Source of the DNA: Caulochytrium protostelioides
Taxonomy: Eukaryota > Chytridiomycota > Caulochytriomycetes > Caulochytriales > Caulochytriaceae
Direction: 5' to 3'
DNA: 53,830 nt
Assembly: GCA_003615045.1 (NCBI GenBank)
Contig: ML014238.1
Span: forward strand, 1 to 53,830
The notes beneath the pieces are model-generated. The model was not told the DNA's origin. It worked only from the letters and a program-made list of their open reading frames with translations, and did not search any database. This document shows positions 40,597-50,635 of the stretch, in pieces (positions within the stretch are counted from its first letter, which is position 1; the number at the start of each line of letters is the position of its first letter). The position numbers and the translations under genes were made by a program.

Positions 40597-41676
40597 GGCG
40601 GCGGCGTAACGACGTGGCCAGGAAGGGCTATCAAAACGCCGTGGGGTCGGCCGAGGTCGCGACGTTAGCGAGGTGTGACGGCGGTCATAGAGGATGCTGG
40701 GGGTGGGAGAGTCCGATAGGCTCGAGAGCCGCTAGGGAAGAAAACGTCGTTCGGGATGCGTCGATCACGCAGCGCGTTGGTAAACCGCCAGAAGCAAGGC
40801 AGGATGGTGGGCGGTGTCCGCCGCCCCGTGGAACCGGCTTGAAGCGCCTGGAGGAAGACGGATCCTCGTGCCAGACCATTTGTAGCTCGGGCGCCGACGC
40901 CACACTCCACGCCTAGCATCTGTCAGCGCCACGACAAGCAAGAGACAACCCCCGATAGAGAAAAGACGAAAGGCGCGGTCCGCGTGGCGGCGGTCGGTCG
41001 GATGCTGGGCGCGGCGGTACGGCGAACAGCAGTAGCAGCAGAGCGACGGCAGCGACGGCGGCGGCGGCGGCGGACGCGAGGTTCTTCGCAGGGAGTCGAC
41101 TCCGACGGCGGGAGCAAATCGACTCCGGTCGCAGGCCGTGTGAGCCGCGAAGAGCGCCACGCCCCCGGAAAGGACCAGGCACGACCACGCGTCGGCGAGG
41201 ACCGACCCATCGCCGGGCGAGCCATGGGCCGCCGACGCGCCCGACGCGGCGGATAAGCGCGCCCTGGGCGGTCTCTGACCCGCGTGAGACGAAGGACCAC
41301 GGCATCGACACGCGTGATGGCTGCAGCGACGCGGGCGTGCGGAGCACGTGGTGTGCACGTGCCCTCGAGGCGGGCGTGGCGATCGTGAGCGGCGATGATT
41401 TGTGGCGGCCTCTCCGCGCGTATGACTGCGACGCGACGCAACTCGCCTGTAGCCGCCTCCCCAGCCGCCGCCCACGTGGGTTCTGACCGGCCGCACTCGT
41501 ATCCTTTTCTGCGACTTTCTCGTGCTGCTGCTACGGTGATACGGTGGCGATCGCTCGGATCGGGTGTGGCCTTTCATTCGCTGATCTGTCTGTCGTCCTC
41601 TCTGCCGCCTGAGCCGGAGCACGGTCCGATCCTCTCGCCCCCCCCCATTCGGACCATCATCCTTTGATCGCCGACG
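40597..41676. other. Divergent promoter region of CCDC77 and SEC66
   Basis: 1080 nt between two start codons. CACGTG occurs at 41345-41350, 41356-41361 and 41473-41478, all on the SEC66 side. A CGG-rich run lies near 41055-41072. Long chance frames on the minus strand lack domains. Confidence 0.45.
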
Positions 41677-42954
41677 ATGAGCGAACCCATTATCATCACC
41701 GACAGCGGCGACGTGCCGCTGTCCAACGCATCGTCACCCTTTGCCGCGTTTGCGACCTTGGTGAACGGCACGTTTGCCAACGGCACGGCCTTTACCGAGG
41801 AGACGTTCGCCAGCTCAGCGGCCTTCCCGGGCGATACCTTTTTCAGCGGGACCTTTGCCAATGGCACGTTTTTCAACGGCACGTTCTCCAATGGCACGTT
41901 TTTTAACGGGACCGACTCACACGCCGCGGCGGCCGTGCCGCCGCTCAAGCAGCCGTTCTGGTTCCCCTTCGTCTACATGGGCTTCCTGTTCGTGGCGTTC
42001 GGAATGGTCGTCCGCTGGAACAACCGCCGCATGCGCAAGGACCTGACGGAAGCCGCCGAGGATACGTACTTCGGCCCGCACGTGACCGCCATGCGCTATA
42101 CCGAGCTAACCGAGCAGTACTCGCCCGAGGACCCGTTCGGCCGGCGACTGCTGTGCATTGCGCTCATTAAGCGCGCGGTCGAAGACGTCCGCCGCATCTG
42201 GAAGCTGCAAAGCGAGAAGGCGCCCATGCAGAACCTGCTGCGTCAGGGCGCGCTGAGCGAAGATTTGTGGGACAAGATCCTGCTGGCCGAAAAGCAGCTG
42301 GACGCCGAGGTCCAGGACCTGCTCGTTGAGGCGGAACTCTACCGCACCGGCTGGAAGGACACGATTCTCTCGGAGGCCGCGGGCCTCGCCAAGAACCAGA
42401 TGCGTCTCGAGGCCGAGGCCGAGGCCCAGGAGTCCGAAACCGACACGCCTCTGCTATCCCCGGCGTCCGCCACGTCGAGCGGCGCAGCGCCCCTCAGTGC
42501 CGCGTCGCCCACACGCATCGCGTCGCCTGGCGCCAGCGCCGCGCCCAAGAAAGCGCTCCGCTCGGCCGCCGCTGCCGCCAACGCCGCCGCGGCGCGTCCG
42601 TCGGCGTTGCCCAAGGCCGCCCAAGGCGCGCCCAAGGTGGCCACCAAGCCTGCCGCTGCCGCGGCGGCGGCGAAGCGCGGCCCCCACTCGGCGGCTTCCG
42701 TGGGATCGGCGGCGTCCTCGGCGGCGTCCTCGGCGCCGCCGTCGCCGTCCAGCAGCCGCCCGGGCTCCCCGGCTGCGTCGGGCTCGCCGTCGATGAGTGG
42801 ACGCCCGAGCACCGCCGAGTCCGACAGCGACCGGATGCGCCGCGAGGCCCTCGAGACCGAGCTCATGGGCGCGCCGCTGTCGCCGTCGGGAGCGCGGTCC
42901 AGCGCGCGTCCGGGCAGTGGCGGCAAAAAGGGCGGCGCGCGCAAGCGCAAGTAA
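41677..42954 (+). CDS. SEC66: Sec66/Sec71-type subunit of the Sec63 translocon complex
   Basis: A non-essential partner of Sec63/Sec62 in post-translational import into the ER, known from fungi. It is 425 residues. The lumenal N-terminus (1-93) carries seven N-glycosylation sequons (N17, N30, N35, N62, N67, N72, N77), six of them NGT in an F-x-NGTF repeat. One membrane segment (about 94-113, FWFPFVYMGFLFVAFGMVV) follows. The cytosolic Sec66 domain is YFGPHVTAMRYTELTEQY, LLCIALIKRAVEDVRRIWKL, NLLRQGALSEDLWDKI, LDAEVQDLLVEAELYRTGW and a final helix. From about residue 250 the tail is Ala/Ser/Pro-rich and disordered, ending in Lys/Gly-rich KKGGARKRK. The core layout fits the family, and the tail and sequon array are additions. 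Confidence 0.85.
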   Translation: MSEPIIITDSGDVPLSNASSPFAAFATLVNGTFANGTAFTEETFASSAAFPGDTFFSGTFANGTFFNGTFSNGTFFNGTDSHAAAAVPPLKQPFWFPFVYMGFLFVAFGMVVRWNNRRMRKDLTEAAEDTYFGPHVTAMRYTELTEQYSPEDPFGRRLLCIALIKRAVEDVRRIWKLQSEKAPMQNLLRQGALSEDLWDKILLAEKQLDAEVQDLLVEAELYRTGWKDTILSEAAGLAKNQMRLEAEAEAQESETDTPLLSPASATSSGAAPLSAASPTRIASPGASAAPKKALRSAAAAANAAAARPSALPKAAQGAPKVATKPAAAAAAAKRGPHSAASVGSAASSAASSAPPSPSSSRPGSPAASGSPSMSGRPSTAESDSDRMRREALETELMGAPLSPSGARSSARPGSGGKKGGARKRK

Positions 42955-43937
42955 ATGCCCTCGATAGCGTCGTGGGCGAGTTTCTGTAAACGCAACAAGA
43001 ATCCCCGCCGCGGGTGGATCTGGATGCGAGACGGGACGGGGGCTTGGATGCTGGTGATACCGAATGCGGTCGCTGGCGTGGCTCGTGCGGGGGCCGGTTG
43101 ATCGGGGAGCGCGTCGGGGGCCGGGCCGGGCCGGACTCGGATGGCGCTGCGCCCCCGTGGCCCCACGCGCGGGGCGGCAGGGTCCTTTTCCGCTCGGCGC
43201 TGCTTCGGGCGCGCTCGTCACGCCGCCCGAATCGCTGACGGCGTGCCGACGCGTCACGCCAGTCGGAGGCGGCCGCGCGGCATCAGGGCAGATAAGTCAG
43301 TATCGCGATGCAGCGAAGGCGCAGCACATACTCGCTGTTCCGCACAGTTCCGCACTGCTCCGCACATCACATCCGCCCATTGGCGATCTCCTCGGACCCC
43401 CTCACCTGCGACGCTGCGAGTCCTCGGCCCACCCCTGCGCCCACGCCGACATCTGCCGACGCTGCTGCTGCCGCTGCCGCTGCCGCTGTCGTGACGGTCG
43501 CCGCCACCGCCGTGGTGATCGCCGCCAAGTCACTCGACCGCATCTCCCGTATCACGCGTTTCTTCGAGACTTCCCGCGCCCGTGAGCGCCGCTGGCCAAG
43601 CGCCCTCTCGTTCTCCGCGCCGCCGCGTCGTCGTCGGCATTGCGCAGCGTCGGTGGTCCTCCTCGGAGACTCGCCACGGCCGCTGAGACCCTGCCTACCG
43701 CCGGCCCGCCGCCTGTTGCCCGCCGCCTGTTGCCTGTCGACCACTGCCTGCCGCCCGCCCGCGCGCCCGCTCGCCCGCTCGTCCGCTCGCCCGCGACGCG
43801 TGTGCTGAGCGGCCGACTGCGGGCGAGACGCCCGGCATCGGCCGCCGCGGCGGCGCTCACGCGGCTCCCGCCGTCCGTCTCGCTGCCTCGTTGGCGTTGG
43901 CCACGGACCGCCGCCGGACGCCGCCGCCACCGCCACG
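42955..43937. other. Intergenic region between SEC66 and MED17
   Basis: 983 nt of very GC-rich DNA. Frames on both strands are Arg/Pro/Ala-rich with no domain. A short TTCCGCACAG/CTCCGCACA duplication lies near 43336-43365. No gene is supported. Confidence 0.45.
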
Positions 43938-46634
43938 ATGCGGCTCAGCCTCGAGCGCGCCGACGAGCCCGTCCTCGTCGACATCGACGACCAGGGCCAC
44001 CGCACCCATGATGCGCCCGCCCATCCCGCCACGCTGCTTTGCCAGCGCGTCGCGCAGCTGCCGTTCGATGCGCTTCTCGAAGCCAGTGAGCAGGCCGACG
44101 CCGGCGGCGGCGGCGGTGATGCGGACCGTGGCAAGGCCGACGAATCGGCCGCGGCGGTCAAGCCGGACGCGGGCGCAAGCGAGGCGCCCACGGCATTCAA
44201 CGTCAAGCAGGAGAGCGGCGCCGCGGCTGTCGCCGTCGCTGTTGCCGCCGCCGCCGCCGCTGCGGCGATGCCCAAACCGCCACCCATTGAGACCGCGAAG
44301 CGGCTCATGTTCTATGCCCGCGAAGAAGTCACCCTCGCTTACGACGTTGTCAATCGTCTGATCGCATGGAAGATGGCCCACGCGGCACGATCCGGCGGCA
44401 TCGCGGGGCTGCCCCTGGCGGCGCCGGCGCCGGCGCTCGTCGGCCCACCGGGTACGATGTGTCTGCGGCCGGTCGGCACAACCCCCCGGCCATCGTCGAT
44501 GGCGCTCGCGCGGATATACGCGACACAGCATGCGTACGGTCTCGTCAGACAGTTTCTACGGACCGCCTATCGGCAGCTCGCGGCCCGCGCGGCGCGGCTC
44601 CAAACCATCATCGAGTGCGAAAACGCCTTCTACATCTCGTTTACGCTACGGCTGCGCGAGTCCGCCTGGTTTCTCCAGAGCCGCCGGCTGCATACCCGTG
44701 GCGAGGCCCGCTCCCTCCGCTACATCCAGTACGGCTTCCGTCCATGCGGGTCCTTCTTTAACGACCGCGGCGAAGCCTTTATCATTGGCACCTACCCGGG
44801 CGCCACAGCGTCCGCCACCGAAGGTGAGGCCGAAGCCTCCACGGCGTCGGCTGCGCCGACCGGATTGAAATATAAATTGATCTGCCCCAACCAGACGGCG
44901 ACGGCATTTATCGCCCGCGAGCAGCTCGTCTCCCGTGAGGCCATGCTAGAGATGGCTCAGACGGCGTTTCTCACGGCGTCGCCCACCGCGCTGGCTGCAT
45001 CCGCTGTGGCACCGTTGGCCTTATCGACATCGGCCGCCCGGCCGGTGCCTGCACCAGGCCCCACTGCGCCTTCGCCAGCGCCCACGACTGCCACCGCTGC
45101 GACGGCGACCGCGACAGCGACCGCGCTCAACCGTGCCGCGCTGCGGCTGTGTGACCAAGCGCTGCACCGGCTGGAGACAGCGCGCCAGACGATCTTCGCC
45201 CGCGAGCTTTTCCAATGCTTACTGATCGAAGTCGCACACGGCCAGGACGTTGGGTTTCTTAAACTCGTCTCGGACGACTGTCTGCAGCTCCTCGACTGGG
45301 ACGGGCGCCCGCTCACCTTCGGGCTGCTCCGCAATCCGGTCCCCGACCGCGATGATCTGACGGCCGATGTTGATGCCGAGGTCGAAGCGCAGACGAACGC
45401 CGCCAACGGCGTCAATAGCGACGGCACGTCGGTGATTCCCGTCGACGCCGCCAACGCCACCCCTAGTGCACTCTTGAAGGCCGAAAGCTTGCCGGTGGTC
45501 TCATCGGCCGCACCAGAGGAGTCAATTCTGGCGACGACGCGCCGCGGTCCGGACCCTGACGAAGCCTTTGAAGGGCTGTGGGCCCAGAAACTGCTTCTCG
45601 AGCACCACGCGCTCCAGCGCCGCGCCAATAAACCGATCCCGACGCGCATTCTCGCCCAGCTCATGGCTTTCCGCCATACCCAGCATGCTCTGCGACAGCT
45701 GACGGCGCTCGTGCACCGCTTGCACCGCGTACTCCACGGGATTCTACCCGTCACACTCACCCAGATGACGGCCGCTACCGCTGCCGCTGCCGCCGTTAGC
45801 GGCGCCGGCTCCGCAACGGCCACGGCAACCACCGCGGCATCAGCGCCCGCCGCAGCATCGGCCGCAAGGCCCGGCAGCCCGAGCCTCGCCAACACGGCAC
45901 GCGTGCACACACTGACAGTCTGTGGACGCCACACGTTCTGCTTCGCCGACGCGCCCACCGGCTTCCAGCTCCACCTGGCCTCGCGGCCGGTTACGCTCGT
46001 CACCTCCTCGGCGCAGCACCTGATCGATTACTTTGCCACGGACCTGCGCCATGTCTTGCTGCATGAGGCCGCCACCCTGATCGACGATGTGCTCGGGCTG
46101 ATCGCTTCTCCTCCTCCTCCTCCTCCTCCTCCTCCGCCGCCGCCGCCGCCGCCGCCGCCGCCATCCCGCAGGCTGGAGCCGGCGGCGCCTTCTGAATCGG
46201 GCGTCGACCGTATGGAGGTCGACATGGACGTGGACATGGCAATGGACATTGACGCCGCATTTAGAACGTCCGCAGCAGCTACGGCAGCCGTCGATCCCGT
46301 CGTCCGCGCCATGGATCCGGTCGCCCACGTGTTCCCGTGGCGCTTCCTTCACGAGACGGCGATGCTTGACGCGCCGCAGGCCCCCATCAAGTATCATCTG
46401 CAGTGGGCCGCCACCGGCCGTGCCGCCGCCGCCGCCGGGCCGCGTTTGGGTGACCCAACCACGGGGGCTTCTGAAGAGAACATGGCGCGACTCCTGGCCC
46501 TCCCGTGGGCGCTGCAAGTGCGTCGCGCGCCGCAGACGGCCGGCCTGGCCCTGTCCACCGCGCATACCGTCACGCTCGCGCCACACGGCGTCCCCTTCCA
46601 TTCGCAGCTCGCGCGGCTCTTTGCCGTCGCCTAG
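43938..46634 (+). CDS. MED17: Mediator complex subunit 17
   Basis: A head-module scaffold of Mediator, needed for RNA polymerase II initiation. It is 898 residues. The N-terminus MRLSLERADEP, then PATLLCQRVAQ, suits fungal Med17 openings. The helical core is present: RLMFYAREEVTLAYDVVNRL, YGLVRQFLRTAYRQLA, and FTLRLRESAWFLQSRRL followed by LRYIQYGFRPCGSFFNDRG. The stretch ALHRLETARQTIFARELFQC with LLIEV matches the conserved Lf-hElF--L--EA helix. Low-complexity inserts occur (Ala/Thr around 350-400 and 610-645, poly-Pro around 724-743). The C-terminal block is FPWRFLHETAMLDAPQ..FAVA. There are no introns. A strong hairpin overlaps the stop codon. The call is by conserved block order. Confidence 0.8.
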   Translation: MRLSLERADEPVLVDIDDQGHRTHDAPAHPATLLCQRVAQLPFDALLEASEQADAGGGGGDADRGKADESAAAVKPDAGASEAPTAFNVKQESGAAAVAVAVAAAAAAAAMPKPPPIETAKRLMFYAREEVTLAYDVVNRLIAWKMAHAARSGGIAGLPLAAPAPALVGPPGTMCLRPVGTTPRPSSMALARIYATQHAYGLVRQFLRTAYRQLAARAARLQTIIECENAFYISFTLRLRESAWFLQSRRLHTRGEARSLRYIQYGFRPCGSFFNDRGEAFIIGTYPGATASATEGEAEASTASAAPTGLKYKLICPNQTATAFIAREQLVSREAMLEMAQTAFLTASPTALAASAVAPLALSTSAARPVPAPGPTAPSPAPTTATAATATATATALNRAALRLCDQALHRLETARQTIFARELFQCLLIEVAHGQDVGFLKLVSDDCLQLLDWDGRPLTFGLLRNPVPDRDDLTADVDAEVEAQTNAANGVNSDGTSVIPVDAANATPSALLKAESLPVVSSAAPEESILATTRRGPDPDEAFEGLWAQKLLLEHHALQRRANKPIPTRILAQLMAFRHTQHALRQLTALVHRLHRVLHGILPVTLTQMTAATAAAAAVSGAGSATATATTAASAPAAASAARPGSPSLANTARVHTLTVCGRHTFCFADAPTGFQLHLASRPVTLVTSSAQHLIDYFATDLRHVLLHEAATLIDDVLGLIASPPPPPPPPPPPPPPPPPPSRRLEPAAPSESGVDRMEVDMDVDMAMDIDAAFRTSAAATAAVDPVVRAMDPVAHVFPWRFLHETAMLDAPQAPIKYHLQWAATGRAAAAAGPRLGDPTTGASEENMARLLALPWALQVRRAPQTAGLALSTAHTVTLAPHGVPFHSQLARLFAVA
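46109..46164 (+). repeat. CCT then CCG repeat encoding poly-proline in MED17
   Basis: About nine CCT codons run directly into about nine CCG codons, giving some 19 prolines. The switch of codon within one run suggests two expansion events or conversion. Confidence 0.85.
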
Positions 46635-46683
46635 TATGAGTGAAAAAAACTACCCGACATTTTTTCACTGATGCTAGGCGACG
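46625..46683. terminator. 20-bp two-part hairpin over the MED17 stop codon
   Basis: Outer arms CGTCGCCTAG (46625-46634) and CTAGGCGACG (46674-46683) pair perfectly. After a 4x4 internal loop (TATG/GATG), inner arms AGTGAAAAAA (46639-46648) and TTTTTTCACT (46660-46669) also pair perfectly around an 11-base loop. The TAG stop (46632-46634) is the last three bases of the outer left arm. The arrangement is seen directly, while a role in 3' end formation or translation termination is inference. Confidence 0.55.
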
Positions 46684-47332
46684 TGCTGCCAGCGCTTGCT
46701 ACGGCCGCCGTCGTTTCATTTCTTCTCATATGTGTACTGTCGAGTGAAGCTGCCGTGCTCAGATGATGAACGTTGATCTCGACCGCCCGATCGTGGCCAC
46801 GATCGCGCTAGGCGGCGTCCAGTCAGGATGGCGTGTGGCGTGGTGTGGCGTCGGGCTTATCGGCGCAGAGCAAGCGGGTCGGGCTTGGAGCTGGCGCAGC
46901 GGAGGCCCCGCCGGTCGGGGACTTCTCAAGCATGGGGGAGGCCATCGGCGCTCGGCGCTGGAGTCTGTGCCCACTGTGCCAGAGAACGGCCTGAGGACGG
47001 TGCCTGGGACCCTTGTCATGGCCATGCTTATATGGCGGCCATGCCGTCGACTGAGTTCTCCATGCGGAGACTTCCGAGAAACGATCACATCATGCTCACC
47101 AATAGCAATCGTATCCTTCTGAACCCGCTTCGTATCCTTCTGCGTCGGAATATCTCACTGGGAAGACACCAGGGGCTGCCGGCGCGGCGATCAATAAGGC
47201 CCCACGTGGTCCTTCACTGCTCCACAGTCCCGTCGACGCCTTGGCGTCGAGCTTGCTGTCGCCTTATTTCATCAGCTGTTGATCACGTGCTGAATACCGG
47301 ATACAGCGTGGCCACGTGCTCGTGCCGGCATC
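46635..47332. other. Intergenic region between MED17 and DPB2
   Basis: 698 nt with no supportable gene. CACGTG occurs at 47203-47208, 47284-47289 and 47313-47318, a cluster directly upstream of DPB2. A GTATCCTTCTG..GTATCCTTCTG direct repeat lies near 47110-47142. Confidence 0.45.
47313..47318 (+). promoter_or_regulatory. CACGTG 15-20 nt before DPB2 ATG
   Basis: It lies within GCCACGTGCTCGTGC, identical to the element before the 5487 gene. A second CACGTG lies at 47284-47289. The closeness to the ATG implies a very short leader or a site within the leader. Confidence 0.35.
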
Positions 47333-49569
47333 ATGGCTGCCGTCGACGCGATGGTCCGCCGGACCGTCTTCCAAATCTTCAACAAGCAGTACGGCCTCAC
47401 CCTACAAAGCGATGCGGCTGAAGTGCTGTATGCGACGTGCGCCGCGCACCGCGGCCAGCCCAAGGCGCTCCGCAGCGCGCTCGCGGCCATGGCCACGGTG
47501 GCGCTGCAATTCATTGATCAAGGAACCCTCATCGTCACCAAGCCGATCCTCGACGCGGTGCTCGCCAAGATGGCCGACGACGGCGCCCGCGCACGCCACG
47601 TGTCCGCCCTCACCGCCAACCGACGCGAGGCGTCAGCCGTCGGCCGTGCGGCGGCGGTCGACCCCGTGCCTGCCGCGGCGGCCCATGGCCAAGGTCCCGC
47701 TGGCGGGCTCGTCGGATCGGCCGCCGCGGCGGGACCGGCCGCCGGGCGAGACGAGCCATGGACGCCGCCGGCCTCCGACTCTGCCGCTGTCGCGGGGTCT
47801 TCTGCCGCCGTCGGATCAGCATTGGCCCCTCCGGTCTCGACCGCCATCATGGGCGCTGCGAGCGGCGTGCTGTATGCGACCTCGGCCTTCGATATGCCGC
47901 GGTACGTGTGGGACAGCTACGTGAACGACTTTGTGACGCCGCCCGCAGACGCGGTCAACGCCGTAGGCACGACGGCCGCACGTCGCGTCGCAGCCCATCG
48001 TGACCGCTACCATCTGATCTATCAGCGACTCATGCGGAACGCCCATTTCCAGCGCGCCACCCTCGGCTCCTCGGCCGCCGACCGGTTCGACATCACGCCA
48101 GTCAAGAACCTGGTGGGTCAGGCTCCCGGCATGTACCTGCTTTTCGGGATGCTCACACAGATGAGCGAGCACAAACTCCACCTCGAGGACCTCGATGACG
48201 TCATCGAACTCATTTTGCCAGGAGGAGGCATGGAGTCGGCATCGCCGGGCGCGAAACCGACGGCACCAGGCGTCCATCGCCTTTCCTTGCATGCCGCTGC
48301 GCCGTCGCAATCGTCCGGTCCGGGGGCTGCGCCGGCGGCCGCTGCCCCCGCGACATCGATGACGATCCACCAGACGACGGGGTTCTTTACCCACCATGCG
48401 TTTGTGCTTGTCGAAGGATACTTGCGTCCCGACCGCTCGTTCGAGATTCATACGATCGCGATGCCCCCGGCCGAGGAGCGCACCGCCACGCTTAAGTCGC
48501 TGAATCCGACTCTCGACTTCAGTATGCCGTCTCGGCATGTCCTGCCGGACTCACGGCTGACCAGCAACGCCGCCACCGGCCACGACGCCCGGCCGGCCGT
48601 AGCGCCGCTACTCTCGGAGCAGGACACGGCCCAGCTGCTCCAGATCGAGCGCACCGACGACGATGCCTCGATCGTGTTCGTCTCTGATGTCTGGCTCGAC
48701 CAGCCGCACGTCGTCCAGGCCCTGCGCGTGATGCTCGAGGGGTTTGTGGCGCAGGCGCCCACCATCTCGCCCCGTGCGTTCGTGCTGATGGGCAACTTCA
48801 CCCTCGAGCCGTTCGTCTTTTCGCCTCAGGCGGTGCGTGCCTATCGCGCCCATTTCGCCCAGCTGGGCAGTCTGCTAGCGGAGTTTCCTGCCCTCGCGGC
48901 CTGTCATTTCATCCTTGTGCCTGGCCCGACCGATCCTGTCGACGGCATGATTCTGCCACAACCCGCGATCCCACGCGATCTGCTGTCAGACCTTTACCGC
49001 AAAGCGCCCGCTAACTTCTCGATCAGCTCGATGAGCAACCCCTGCCGCATCCGATACTGCACTCAGGACATCGTCGTCTTCCGCCAAGACCTCATGGCCA
49101 AAATGCGGCGTCACCTCATCCTAAAACCCGACGTGGAACTCGAGCCTCACATGCACCAACATGTAAGTGACCTGTTGTCTTTCTGAGTTGCCGTGTCGTG
49201 ACACGTAAGCTCCGCCAGTTCGTATATCCCTAGGGGTTTGCCAACCAACCCTCGCTATCTTTTGTCACTCACCGCGCGAACGATGCTGACTTTTCTTCCC
49301 TGTCCCTGCTGATGGCACAGCTGGCCAAGACGGTGATTGATCAATCCCATCTTTGCCCGCTTCCAATGCGTGTCCAGCCGCGTCATGCGAGCTTCGACCA
49401 CGCACTGCGACTATTTCCTACCCCGCACGTCGTCGTTTTAGCAGACCGCGTAGACGCGTATCAGGCACGTGCCACCGAAGCCGATGTTTTTAACCCAGGG
49501 TCGTTCCCAAATAACGGGTTCTCCTTCATGCTCTACTACCCGTCGAACCGCACCGTTGAGGAAGGGTAA
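47333..49569 (+). CDS. DPB2: DNA polymerase epsilon subunit B (Dpb2/POLE2)
   Basis: The essential second subunit of the leading-strand polymerase, which links it to the CMG helicase. Exons are 47333-49162 and 49321-49569, with a 158-nt phase-0 intron (GTAAGT..CACAG). Length is 692 residues if the TAA at 49567 is used. The N-terminal helical domain (MVRRTVFQIFNKQYGLTLQ) is followed by an Ala-rich linker. The OB region has YHLIYQRLMRNAHFQ, FDITPVKNLVGQAPGMYLLF and LHLEDLDDVIELIL. The inactive phosphoesterase-like domain has IVFVSDVWLD, FVLMGNFTLEPF, HFILVPGPTDP, SMSNPCRIRYCTQDIVVFRQD and, after the intron, LCPLPMRVQPRHASFDHALR and ending FNPGSFPNNGFSFMLYYPSN. The stop overlaps a perfect GTAAGT (49566-49571), so a third exon is possible. 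Confidence 0.95.
49163..49320 (+). other. Intron of DPB2
   Basis: CAACAT|GTAAGT to GGCACAG|CTGGCC. Splicing joins HMHQH to LAKTVIDQSHLCPLP, the conserved run in POLE2 proteins. Confidence 0.9.
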
Positions 49570-49997
49570 GTAACTGCGTCACAATCCCATCGTTGATGGC
49601 ATGAGCCTTCTTATAACGCGATGTTCACGACAGGCCAGCTCACCGTGTCAACCTCGATATATCATATTGTCGGAAATGGTTTCGTCTTAAATGGAATGCT
49701 TAATCAGCCAAGTACAATTGTGAAACTCGTGACATCCCTTGGTGCCATTGTGGATGCCTTTTCCGAGCGCCGCTGTCGCGTACCGCGCAATCTTGACCAA
49801 GGACAGTCTTTGGTGAGATGAATCACAATTCAACGTCCAGCACGATGCGCTCGGTCACATTTTCTTGAAGAATGTGACCTCTGCTACGACCCATCATACA
49901 TGTTGCCCCACGTGGAGAACGCCGCCGTTCGAGACGTGACTGCTACGATGGCATTATTTTTGTTAAACGCGGTTGTATTTGCGGGCTTCCTGACACC
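49570..49997. other. DPB2 3' flank
   Basis: 428 nt of lower-GC sequence. Apart from the hairpin at 49853 and a possible small last exon of DPB2 near 49634, nothing recognisable is seen. Confidence 0.4.
49853..49879. other. 9-bp perfect hairpin downstream of DPB2
   Basis: GGTCACATT (49853-49861) and AATGTGACC (49871-49879) flank a nine-base spacer, with one further G-T and one A-T pair possible inside. It is in lower-GC DNA 284 nt after the DPB2 stop, just before the transposon debris. Confidence 0.4.
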
Positions 49998-50196
49998 TCA
50001 CGCTACGCACCATTCCCTCCGTGGTGCCCCCGTGGTCCCCCACCGAGGCAGTCACCCATTCGGTTCATGGTCGGATGAGCTTGCCGATCTCGGGCTGCAT
50101 CCCTGCTGAATAGCACGGCCACGTCAACCCTTCTACTGCGGATGCTGCCGCTATTAATAGCAACGCTCTCACCGATTTACATACGTTGTTGCCCAT

Positions 50197-50490
50197 TTAT
50201 GACACCAATTTTATATATATATGAGTATGTATTGATGAATCTAATTTAACAGGGGTGATTCCTGCCGTGCGTAGCTTTTCGAGTTCCTCTTTGGGGGTGA
50301 CTCCGAATCCTGGATTGACGTGGTACGGGTGCGTGACGACCGGCCGGGCGGAGCCAGTGTCTATTGCATGCGTGGCTTGCATCGTAGCTGTGAGCTTGCC
50401 AGGTTCACTGACCAAGACGTCTCGGGCACGTTGCAGCAGCTCCTGCACAGCGTCTAGCTGTTTCGCATCGAGTGAAGATGACGGTCAGCT
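50197..50490 (-). mobile_element. Ty3/gypsy retrotransposon pol fragment
   Basis: The minus-strand frame reads LDAVQELLQRARDVLVSEPG, then HAIDTGSARPVVTHPYHVNP and EELEKLRTAGITP. This is the classic linker between the aspartic protease and reverse transcriptase of Ty3/gypsy elements (h-IdTGdarPv--rpYr, eei-kLl-aGiI-P). It breaks off before the reverse transcriptase motifs, and no protease motif or LTR was recognised. It lies inside Fanzor-like copy C, so it or its carrier inserted after that copy. Confidence 0.7.
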
Positions 50491-50635
50491 TCAACAACGA
50501 CGTTGTCTACTGGCCGCGCATTTCATTCTAGCGACTCCGTGCCGTGCTATATCTGTGAGCACTGGCCGACGTCGTACCACAAGCCCTTGCACCAGCTGCC
50601 GCCCAGCGAGTGTCGCGGGTGTTAGCTTGAATGAC

